The position numbers were made by a program, and so were the translations under genes. Shown one piece after another: positions 33,943 to 41,824 of a stretch of DNA of 64,000 nt; positions within the stretch are counted from its first letter, which is position 1, and each line of letters begins with the position of its first letter. The notes under the pieces are model-generated. The model worked only from the letters and a program-made list of their open reading frames with translations. It did no database searches and was not told where the DNA came from. The DNA is from Lachnospiraceae bacterium (lineage in GTDB: Bacteria; Bacillota; Clostridia; Lachnospirales; Lachnospiraceae). Where the stretch lies: contig JAFSCH010000017.1 of the NCBI GenBank assembly GCA_017436865.1, forward strand, positions 1 to 64,000, in the 5' to 3' direction.

Positions 33943-35541
33943 ATGAGATTAAAAGATAAGTGGAATTTGCCGGAATGGCTTACAGCAGGGCTTGTTTTTG
34001 TATATTACTGGATTATGGCATTGTTTCGGCTGATGGATGCCCCCATTTGGCAAGATGAGACCATGGAATTCTATTGTTCGATTCCGGTAAAGGGTGCGAT
34101 TCAGGGAATAACACAATACGAGACGATGTATCAGAGAATGGCAAATATCCAGCAGCAACCCCCATTATATAACTGGGTCATGTGTCTGTGGCTACAGATT
34201 AGTGAGGATGGCTGGTGGTATCGCTTTTCCAGTGTTGTTATGGTATTTGTAGCAGTGGTCGGATTGTATCTCGTTATGAAGAAGCTGTGCGATCGCTTTA
34301 CAGCTACGTTATCGGTATTTGTATTTTCTAGTATCTATATATTGATGTATTATGTCAAAGAGGCGTCGGAATACAGTATGCTGATTATGTTGTTGATTTG
34401 GACAGTGTATCTGTATCTTCATATCTTGGAGAAAGTAACTATCAAAAGAGTACTTGGATTTGCTGTCATGTGCGTAGTAAATATTTACACACATTATGGA
34501 GCGGCATTTGTTATGGTCCCGATGGCAGTTCAGTTGTTGTTTTATTATATGAGACAGAAAGACTGGAAAGCTTTTAAGACATCGTTGGTATCTTATGTAG
34601 TTGCTGGGGTAGGCGCAGGAGTACCGCTTATCTTGCTCTTTTTAATACCGCAGTCTAAAAATCCCGTATCTACGATGGGAATTGAAAAGCCGCTTGAAAT
34701 AACAGGGAATAACATTATCTTAGATTTTTTTGACAGTATGATGTGGGTATTGCGTTGGTGTATGCTTGATTATGATAGAGACTGGGACAAGCTGACCTGG
34801 GCAATTTGGATTCTTTTGTTTGCATTACTAATCATAGGTATCATTACGTATCGTTGTACCAAACGGAAAGAATTAAAGATGTTTATCAATTGCAATATTG
34901 GTATTTATCTGATTTATTACGTGTTAACAACCTTGAATTTCTATGCGTATGGTTGGTTTGGTAACCGCTACAATTTATTCATTTTACCGATGTGGTTTAT
35001 TCTCATTGTTGTCATTCTACATGAATTTTTAAGAATACTTGCAGAGAGTGGAAAGGCATGGATACGCAAAATTGTACCGGTTATGCAAGTAGGAGTGATT
35101 CTTGCGGCATTATTATTTAGCAGTTATGGTGTGAAGCGAATCAATGACCATTGGATGAAGATGGATTTGAGAACAGTTGCTTCGACATGGTATGAGCGGG
35201 AAGGATATCAAATCCCTACTTATGTAAACTTCCATCAGCGTTATCCGTTTGTGTACTATTTTACACATGATGATGCGTATACAGAGGATAAGTGGGAGAA
35301 TGTATATTGTAGCCAGAATTTGGAATCCTTAAGCTATTCTGATGAGGAATGGATAGAATTTTTACAGACAGAGGTTTATCCGAATGGATTACCAGAGAAG
35401 CTTTATGTGGTTTCCGGTCAAGTAGATACCATTGCTAGAGCGTTGGAAAACTATGGTTATACGATAGAGGAGCTGGTAGACACCACAGCAGAGCTGTTAT
35501 TGCTAACAGCACCGGAAGAAGGAATAAAAAGAGCAGAGTAA
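33943..35541 (+). CDS. GT39/PMT_2-like membrane glycosyltransferase
   Basis: A 532-residue polytopic protein. The first external loop has DAPIWQDETMEFY with the conserved acidic pair, followed by QQPPLYNWVMCLWLQ, the PPLY signature of PMT_2/ArnT-like GT-C enzymes, then about ten more hydrophobic segments and a soluble C-terminal region of about 130 residues. These enzymes take sugars from polyprenyl phosphate on the outer face of the membrane. Acceptor and donor are unknown. It lies 14 bases after the AsnB-like gene. Confidence 0.75.
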   Translation: MRLKDKWNLPEWLTAGLVFVYYWIMALFRLMDAPIWQDETMEFYCSIPVKGAIQGITQYETMYQRMANIQQQPPLYNWVMCLWLQISEDGWWYRFSSVVMVFVAVVGLYLVMKKLCDRFTATLSVFVFSSIYILMYYVKEASEYSMLIMLLIWTVYLYLHILEKVTIKRVLGFAVMCVVNIYTHYGAAFVMVPMAVQLLFYYMRQKDWKAFKTSLVSYVVAGVGAGVPLILLFLIPQSKNPVSTMGIEKPLEITGNNIILDFFDSMMWVLRWCMLDYDRDWDKLTWAIWILLFALLIIGIITYRCTKRKELKMFINCNIGIYLIYYVLTTLNFYAYGWFGNRYNLFILPMWFILIVVILHEFLRILAESGKAWIRKIVPVMQVGVILAALLFSSYGVKRINDHWMKMDLRTVASTWYEREGYQIPTYVNFHQRYPFVYYFTHDDAYTEDKWENVYCSQNLESLSYSDEEWIEFLQTEVYPNGLPEKLYVVSGQVDTIARALENYGYTIEELVDTTAELLLLTAPEEGIKRAE

Positions 35542-35560
35542 AGAAAAAGAGGTAACCTTT

Positions 35561-36457
35561 ATGGTCATCATACATGTTATGGGTGGACTTGGAAATCAGC
35601 TATATCAATATGCGATGTATGAGAAATTGAAGAGCATGGGAAGAGAGGTAAAGCTTGATTTCTATGCTTATACAGAAGCTATAGGCGAGGAACGGGAGTG
35701 GCGTAAGCTTGAATTGCCCCGTTTTGAAGGTCTAGAGTATGAAGTCTGCACAAAGGAAGAACGAACGAGATTGTTGGATAACAGTATGACGTTTGCAAAT
35801 AGAATACGAAGAAAGCTTTTGGGAAGACAGGACAAGACTTTCCAGGAGAAAAGTAATTATATGCCCGAACTTTTTGAAAAAGATGAAATATATCTTTATG
35901 GTTTTTGGGATTGTGAGAAGTATTATGAGGATAGAATATCTGCGCTTCAGAGAAAACTAATCTTTCCACAGAGTAGCAATCCTAAGAATCATGAGTGTAT
36001 GGAACAGATGAAGCGGGAGCAGGCAGTCAGTGTTCATATTCGTAGGACGGATTATTTGGCCGTAGCTGACGGAAAACGCTATATGGGAATCTGCACAGAT
36101 GATTATTATGCGAGTGCCATGCGATTTATCAGAGAAAGAGTAGAAAACCCTGTGTTTTATATCTTTTCGGATGATGTTTCGTATGTGCGTGAGCATTATC
36201 AGGGAGAGGATATCCGTATTGTGGATTGGAATACGGGAGAGGACAGCCTCTTTGATATGCAGCTCATGAGCAAGTGCAAGCATAATATTTGTGCAAACTC
36301 GACATTTAGCTTTTGGGGAGCGAGGTTGAATCAGAATCAGCATAAGCTTATGATTCGACCATTGCGGCATGATAACTATGAGAGTATAACAGCCAGTCAG
36401 ATGCATGAGAATTGGCCGGGCTGGATATTAATAGATGCAGAAGGAAAGATTTGTTGA
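35561..36457 (+). CDS. GT11 family alpha-1,2-fucosyltransferase-like
   Basis: A 298-residue inverting glycosyltransferase. HVMGGLGNQLYQYAMYEKL at the N-terminus and VSVHIRRTDYL near residue 155 are the GT11 motifs (the second binds GDP-fucose), followed by FSDDVSYVREHY and CANSTFSFWGARLN. It should add fucose or a related deoxyhexose; GDP-fucose synthesis genes are not in the window. AGAGGTAA precedes ATG 35561. The stop shares one base with the next start. Confidence 0.88.
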   Translation: MVIIHVMGGLGNQLYQYAMYEKLKSMGREVKLDFYAYTEAIGEEREWRKLELPRFEGLEYEVCTKEERTRLLDNSMTFANRIRRKLLGRQDKTFQEKSNYMPELFEKDEIYLYGFWDCEKYYEDRISALQRKLIFPQSSNPKNHECMEQMKREQAVSVHIRRTDYLAVADGKRYMGICTDDYYASAMRFIRERVENPVFYIFSDDVSYVREHYQGEDIRIVDWNTGEDSLFDMQLMSKCKHNICANSTFSFWGARLNQNQHKLMIRPLRHDNYESITASQMHENWPGWILIDAEGKIC

Positions 36458-37479
36458 TGATACAGCAGAAGGATTTGATATCCGTTATTGTTCCGGTGTA
36501 CAACATGGAGCAGTATTTGGAACGATGTATGAATTCTATATGGCAGCAGACCTATACGAATTTGGAGATTATTTTAGTGGATGATGGTTCCACAGACCAT
36601 TCACCGCAGATGTGTGACGAGTATGCAACAAAAGACCAGAGAATCAAGGTTATACACAAGCAAAATGGTGGTTTGTCAGATGCGAGAAATGCAGGACTTG
36701 CGATTGCAGGTGGTGCATATATCGGTTATGTGGACAGTGATGACTGGATAGAGCCCGAAATGTATGAAAAAATGTATCAGGCATGTGTGGAACATCATGC
36801 TCAGGTTGCAGTATGCCGTTATGCTCAGGTATATAAAGACCATGTGGTACAAGGTGGAACGGGTAAAGTGACAGCCTTTGAAAAGGAAGAGTTATTACGG
36901 GCTTATATAGGCGATTGTGATGATTATATCATCTATAATTCGGTGTGGAGCAAGCTATATGCGAGAGAAATCGTAGATGGTGTACAATTTCCAAAAGGAA
37001 AGAATTCAGAGGATATTATGTATACCACCAAGGCATTTTGCAAGGCGGACAGAGGTGTCTATATAGATCAATGCTTATATAACTATGTTCTTGACCGCGA
37101 TGGAAGTATCATGAACGTAAAGCGCGGTGAAAGAATGTTTCAGGATGAGCTTCCTTTTTGGAGAGAGCATATTTCTCATATTAGACATAATGTTTCTAAG
37201 GAATTGGGAGACTACGCAGCATATTACTATTATCGCAGACTGCTATTTTATTACATGGACTGGATGAAGGAAGATAAACAGTCTCGCGGAGATTATGCGA
37301 AGCGGATTGCAGACGAGTTAAAGGAGAATCGACAGGAGATTCTGAGAGTATACAGTCAGGAGTTTGTTGCAACAGGTGACCGTGCCAGAATGAAGCTGGC
37401 GTTGGTGAGCCCGGAACTGTATAGCCATGTAACAAAGGGGTATGAGAAGATAATTATTCCATTGAGGAATAGAAGCTAA
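36457..37479 (+). CDS. GT2 glycosyltransferase
   Basis: A 340-residue GT-A enzyme: VIVPVYNMEQYLERCMNSI, LVDDGSTDHSPQMCDEY, KQNGGLSDARNAGL and the metal-binding YVDSDDWIEPEMYEKMY near residue 92, as in EpsJ-like capsule transferases. A C-terminal helical region of about 130 residues may face the membrane. The start is taken as ATG 36457, which overlaps the upstream TGA (TGATG), preceded by AAGGAAAG; an in-frame ATG at 36412 lies inside the GT11 gene. Sugar unknown. Confidence 0.86.
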   Translation: MIQQKDLISVIVPVYNMEQYLERCMNSIWQQTYTNLEIILVDDGSTDHSPQMCDEYATKDQRIKVIHKQNGGLSDARNAGLAIAGGAYIGYVDSDDWIEPEMYEKMYQACVEHHAQVAVCRYAQVYKDHVVQGGTGKVTAFEKEELLRAYIGDCDDYIIYNSVWSKLYAREIVDGVQFPKGKNSEDIMYTTKAFCKADRGVYIDQCLYNYVLDRDGSIMNVKRGERMFQDELPFWREHISHIRHNVSKELGDYAAYYYYRRLLFYYMDWMKEDKQSRGDYAKRIADELKENRQEILRVYSQEFVATGDRARMKLALVSPELYSHVTKGYEKIIIPLRNRS

Positions 37480-37494
37480 ACCAAAGGAGCAAGT

Positions 37495-38964
37495 ATGCTT
37501 TTCAATTCTTATATTTTTATATTTTTATTTTTACCAGTAGTTCTGTTAGGGTACTATGGATTGCATTATGCAAAACTGCATAAGCTTGCATTGATGTTTT
37601 TGACAGGTATGTCTATGTGGTTTTGTGCATATACAGGTCTAGGAAATTTAACGGTTTTGCTCGTTAATATTTTCGTTAATTTTATACTTGTGGAGATGAT
37701 AGCAAGAGTGCAGGCGAAGCAAGGAAGAAAAGTGATTCTGTTCGTGGGGCTTTTATGGAATATAGGTATCCTGTTTTATTATAAGTACTTTAATTTCTTT
37801 GCAGGGAATATCAACGAGATATTTGAATCAGATATCACTTTATTAGATTTGGCTTTGCCATTGGGAATTAGCTTTTATGTATTTCAGCAATTGGCATATT
37901 TGATTGACTCTTATAGAGGAGATTGTGAGAAATACGGATTTTTGGAATTTGCAGCATATAGCATGTTTTTTCCAAAGCTGATACAGGGACCACTTGTGGG
38001 ACATGTGGAATTGATTGCGCAGTTACGTGATGAAGCAAATCATACGTTGAATTATAAGAATCTATCTAAGGGAATCTATGCATTTGCGTTAGGACTTGCT
38101 AAAAAGGTACTACTAGCAGATACCTTAGCGAAAATAGTAGCTATTGGTTATCGAGATATACCATTGTTGAATACACCAAGTGCATTCCTTGTTATGGTGT
38201 GCTATTCACTTCAGTTATATTTTGACTTTAGCGGCTATTGTGATATGGCTTATGGAATTGGTTTGTTTTTTCATGTGGAGCTTCCATTTAATTTTAATTC
38301 GCCATACAAAGCTACTTCGATTATGGATTTCTGGGATCGTTGGCATATAACCTTGACGAAATTCTTTACAAAGTATGTTTATATACCATTAGGCGGAAAT
38401 CGGAGGGGAACCATCAGAACATATGTCAATGTATGGCTTGTGTTTTTGATTAGTGGTTTGTGGCATGGTGCGAACTGGACCTTTGTTTTGTGGGGAGCGA
38501 TACATGGGCTTTTTAGTGTGATAGAGAGATTTAAGCTGAGCAAAGCTGTTATGGCAAGGATTCCAAATGCTGTCAAAATGGTAGTTACTTTTATTCTGGT
38601 TACCTTTTTATGGAGTTTGTTCCGTGCAGAGTCTGTGACACAGGCAATGGAGTTGTGGAATCGATTATTCCATGCAGGTTGGGGAGAAATCTATGCGCCA
38701 TTAACGGAGGCATTTCATGATTTGATAGAATTAAAGTTATTGTATCGTCTAGGCTTAAGCAGTATGATGACTGCTTATCCGAGCGTGTTATTGTTGATAT
38801 TTATCATTATGGCACTTCTTGCATGTATTTTTATGAAGAATACACAGGAGAAGGTTTTGAGCATGAAGCTATCGGATAAAAAGATAGTAGTTATTGTAGT
38901 ATTGATGGTGTGGAGTATTTTGTCTTTATCAGAGGTTAGTGAATTCTTGTATGTTAATTTTTAG
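37495..38964 (+). CDS. MBOAT family O-acyltransferase (AlgI-like)
   Basis: A 489-residue polytopic protein with the AlgI/DltB layout. FFPKLIQGPLVGH, SLQLYFDFSGYCDMAYGIG, LPFNFNSPYKATSIMDFWDRWH and the catalytic His in ISGLWHGANWTFVLWG (about residue 323) are all present. The protein passes an acyl group, usually acetyl, across the membrane for glycan O-acylation. The next gene encodes a single-helix SGNH-like partner, as AlgI pairs with AlgJ/AlgX, which supports surface O-acetylation of a glycan. AAAGGAG precedes ATG 37495. Confidence 0.92.
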   Translation: MLFNSYIFIFLFLPVVLLGYYGLHYAKLHKLALMFLTGMSMWFCAYTGLGNLTVLLVNIFVNFILVEMIARVQAKQGRKVILFVGLLWNIGILFYYKYFNFFAGNINEIFESDITLLDLALPLGISFYVFQQLAYLIDSYRGDCEKYGFLEFAAYSMFFPKLIQGPLVGHVELIAQLRDEANHTLNYKNLSKGIYAFALGLAKKVLLADTLAKIVAIGYRDIPLLNTPSAFLVMVCYSLQLYFDFSGYCDMAYGIGLFFHVELPFNFNSPYKATSIMDFWDRWHITLTKFFTKYVYIPLGGNRRGTIRTYVNVWLVFLISGLWHGANWTFVLWGAIHGLFSVIERFKLSKAVMARIPNAVKMVVTFILVTFLWSLFRAESVTQAMELWNRLFHAGWGEIYAPLTEAFHDLIELKLLYRLGLSSMMTAYPSVLLLIFIIMALLACIFMKNTQEKVLSMKLSDKKIVVIVVLMVWSILSLSEVSEFLYVNF

Positions 38965-38977
38965 TAGGGACGGGACG

Positions 38978-40033
38978 ATGAATCAAGAAAAGAAATGGTT
39001 TAAAAAGTGCATAGTGTGTCTGCTTGGGGCGATTTTTCTTGTGTTTGCGATGGTATACGTGTTTGACCCATATTTCCATTTTCACAAACCGTTTTCCTTT
39101 ATATCATATAGGTTATATGATGAACGCTATACGAATGACGGGATATCAAGACATTTTGATTATAATGCTATTGTGACAGGAACCTCTATGGCGCAGAATT
39201 TTAAGCCGACAGAGGTAGACGCTTTGTTTGGAACGAAGTCTGTAAAGGAGACGTTTTCCGGAGCTGGATATAAGGAACTATCGGAGAATCTAGAAAGAGC
39301 ATTGCAGAGGAATTCAAACTTGAAAACCATTATTTGGACAATGGATTATAGTGCATTAATAAGGGATAAGGACTGGACGCAGTATGAAGGATATCCGACT
39401 TATCTATATGATGATAATCCATGGAATGATGTGTCTTATGTGTTTAATAAATCTGTACTCTATCATGGTGTGCTTCCGAATATGGCACGAACCTTGCTAG
39501 GACAACCCAGTACAACGATGGATGAGTATTCATCATGGAACAAAGAGACAGGGTTAGAATATATCATGCAAAGCTATGATCGTTGGGAAGTTAAGGCGGA
39601 GATGATATCGGGCTTAACAGAAGAAGAGAAGCAGATGGTTACAGAAAATGTAAAGGTGAATTTTGTGGATATGGTAAATAAGTATCCGGATACTACCTTT
39701 TATATTTTTTATACACCATATAGTATTTATTATTGGGATTTTCTGAATCAGGAAGGTATGATGCAGATGCAGTTTGATGCGGAGCAGATTGCTACAGAGT
39801 TGTTATTAGAGTGTCCGAATGTCAGGTTATTTAACTTTTATGACCAATATGATGTCATTACGAATGCAAACAATTATCGAGACAAGGAGCATTATTCGCC
39901 AGAAATCAATACAAAAATTCTAGAGTGGATGGCTTCGGGAGTTGGACTGGTAACCAAGGAAAACTATTTGGAGAGATTGGAAATAGAAAAAGAATACTAT
40001 CTGAATTACGATTATGAGAGTATTTTTAGATAA
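38978..40033 (+). CDS. AlgJ/AlgX-like SGNH-type acyltransfer partner
   Basis: A 351-residue protein with one N-terminal membrane helix (about 10-30) and an extracytoplasmic domain. IVTGTSMAQNFKP (GTS at 68-70) is the nucleophile block and YRDKEHYSPEINTKI near residue 300 is the Asp-x-x-His block of SGNH-type acyltransferases working with MBOAT proteins. It should move the acyl group delivered by the preceding MBOAT protein onto the glycan. ATG 38978 is chosen, behind GGGACGGG; the in-frame GTG 38939 lies inside the MBOAT gene. Confidence 0.8.
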   Translation: MNQEKKWFKKCIVCLLGAIFLVFAMVYVFDPYFHFHKPFSFISYRLYDERYTNDGISRHFDYNAIVTGTSMAQNFKPTEVDALFGTKSVKETFSGAGYKELSENLERALQRNSNLKTIIWTMDYSALIRDKDWTQYEGYPTYLYDDNPWNDVSYVFNKSVLYHGVLPNMARTLLGQPSTTMDEYSSWNKETGLEYIMQSYDRWEVKAEMISGLTEEEKQMVTENVKVNFVDMVNKYPDTTFYIFYTPYSIYYWDFLNQEGMMQMQFDAEQIATELLLECPNVRLFNFYDQYDVITNANNYRDKEHYSPEINTKILEWMASGVGLVTKENYLERLEIEKEYYLNYDYESIFR

Positions 40034-40065
40034 AAACATGCGAAGGCGAAAGGAGCAGAAATGCA

Positions 40066-41811
40066 ATGAAGGATATTGTAAAGAAACTGCGTTATATATT
40101 GGATAGAAAACAGAAGATTAACATCTGCTTTTTGGGTGTTATGATTTTGGTAGGGGGATTATTGGAGACATTAAATGTATCAGCAATTCTTCCGGTTGTG
40201 TATGTCATTATAGACCCAGTACAGGCGCAGGAAAATAAATATATTAGAATGGTCATGGACTTTATTGGAATCGAGGATGTAAGTAGTCTTGTGATACCGT
40301 TTTTAAGTATTTTGATTGTTATGTATATTCTAAAAAATGCGTTTCTGTTATTGCTTGCAAGTGAACAGAATAAATTTATTTCATACAATAGAAATAAGCT
40401 AATTAGCCAGGTACTTAGAGAATTCTTAAACAGACCGTACGAGTTTTATTTGGATGCAGATATTCCTACCGTTTTTCGTTTGACAGACAGTGATATTCCG
40501 AATGTATTTAATATCTTGATGGCTTTAATTTCACTTGTTTCCGAGGCGGTTGTATTTTCCTTTATTTGTGTTCTGTTGCTTGTGACAGACTGGAAGCTTG
40601 TTGTATTTATGGTAGTCATATTCGGTATCATGTCGTTGTTGCTATTTAAGATTATCAAGCCTAAAATGTCAGCACTTGGTGCTAAGAATCAGGCGATTCA
40701 GTCAAGAATTGCGAAGTGGAGAATTCAGGCAATCTATGGAATTAAGGATGTAAAGGTACTTCATAGAGAAGCTTTCTTTGCAGACAATTACGAAGGCAGT
40801 GGCAAGATTGGAGCCGCGTATAGTAAGAAGCATGCGGTAATGAATAACATTCCAAGACTGTTAATTGAAACAGTATTTATGACAAGCATTCTTCTCTATA
40901 TTATGTACTATATTGTGGCTGGAAATGATATTGCAACATTAGTGCCGATGTTATCCGCTTTTGCAGTGGCAGCAATGAGATTATTACCTAGCGTAAACCG
41001 CATCAATACGTATCTGACAGATGTTTCCTATTTCAGACCATGTCTTGATTATGTGTATGAAAATATGAATATCAGTGAGATAAGCAGAAGAAATAACCAG
41101 ACATTATTACCAGTAGACGAGAAAAAGTCTATGAAACTTACGAATAAAATCGAGCTTAAGGATATTGTATATGCATATCCGAATACGGATAAATTTATTT
41201 TTGATCATGCTCACATGGAGGTGCCATGCGGTAAGTCCGTAGGTATTATGGGGCCGTCTGGTGCTGGTAAGTCTACGATTGTAGATATCCTGCTTGGTTT
41301 ATTGAAGGTGCAGGAAGGTGCCATTACTTGCGATGGCGACAATATTTTTGACAATTATCCGGCTTGGCTTGCTCAGATAGGTTATATCCCACAGTCTATC
41401 TATCTGGTAGATGAACCGATTCGAAATAACATTGCCTTTGGTATTGCGGATGAAGAAATTGACGATGAGAGAATCTGGCAAGTATTAGAGGAAGCACAGT
41501 TAAAAGACTTTATTAAGACCCTACCAGAAGGTTTAGACACAACCATAGGTGATCGAGGTGTAAGACTTTCGGGAGGGCAAAGACAGCGTCTTGGTATTGC
41601 AAGAGCATTGTATCATAATCCTGAGATTTTGGTATTTGATGAAGCGACCTCTGCTCTTGATAATGAGACAGAACAAGCTGTTATGGATGCGATTAATAGC
41701 TTCCATGGAAAGAAGACGATGGTTATTATTGCACATAGATTGAATACGATTGAGAAATGTGACATCATCTATAAGGTTGATGGTGGAAAGATTGTAGAGA
41801 CGAAATTGTAG
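40066..41811 (+). CDS. pglK: ABC transporter, lipid-linked oligosaccharide flippase (PglK-like)
   Basis: A 581-residue half-transporter with six-helix membrane domain (about 15-340) and ATPase domain. Walker A is GPSGAGKST near 396, the signature is LSGGQRQR near 503, and Walker B with switch is EILVFDEATSALD followed by IIAHRLNT. LETLNVSAILPVVYVI in the first helix pair is typical of PglK and other flippases of undecaprenyl-diphosphate oligosaccharides. It is the only clear flippase in the window; no Wzx was seen. With PglF/E/C/A-like genes in the first unit it completes most of a Pgl-type assembly line, though no PglB oligosaccharyltransferase is present here. Confidence 0.88.
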   Translation: MKDIVKKLRYILDRKQKINICFLGVMILVGGLLETLNVSAILPVVYVIIDPVQAQENKYIRMVMDFIGIEDVSSLVIPFLSILIVMYILKNAFLLLLASEQNKFISYNRNKLISQVLREFLNRPYEFYLDADIPTVFRLTDSDIPNVFNILMALISLVSEAVVFSFICVLLLVTDWKLVVFMVVIFGIMSLLLFKIIKPKMSALGAKNQAIQSRIAKWRIQAIYGIKDVKVLHREAFFADNYEGSGKIGAAYSKKHAVMNNIPRLLIETVFMTSILLYIMYYIVAGNDIATLVPMLSAFAVAAMRLLPSVNRINTYLTDVSYFRPCLDYVYENMNISEISRRNNQTLLPVDEKKSMKLTNKIELKDIVYAYPNTDKFIFDHAHMEVPCGKSVGIMGPSGAGKSTIVDILLGLLKVQEGAITCDGDNIFDNYPAWLAQIGYIPQSIYLVDEPIRNNIAFGIADEEIDDERIWQVLEEAQLKDFIKTLPEGLDTTIGDRGVRLSGGQRQRLGIARALYHNPEILVFDEATSALDNETEQAVMDAINSFHGKKTMVIIAHRLNTIEKCDIIYKVDGGKIVETKL

Positions 41812-41824
41812 AGTGGAGATAAAG

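Noticed and set aside
35957-36406. Minus-strand open frame of 149 codons
   Set aside because: Opposite the conserved GT11 motifs; not credible as a gene.
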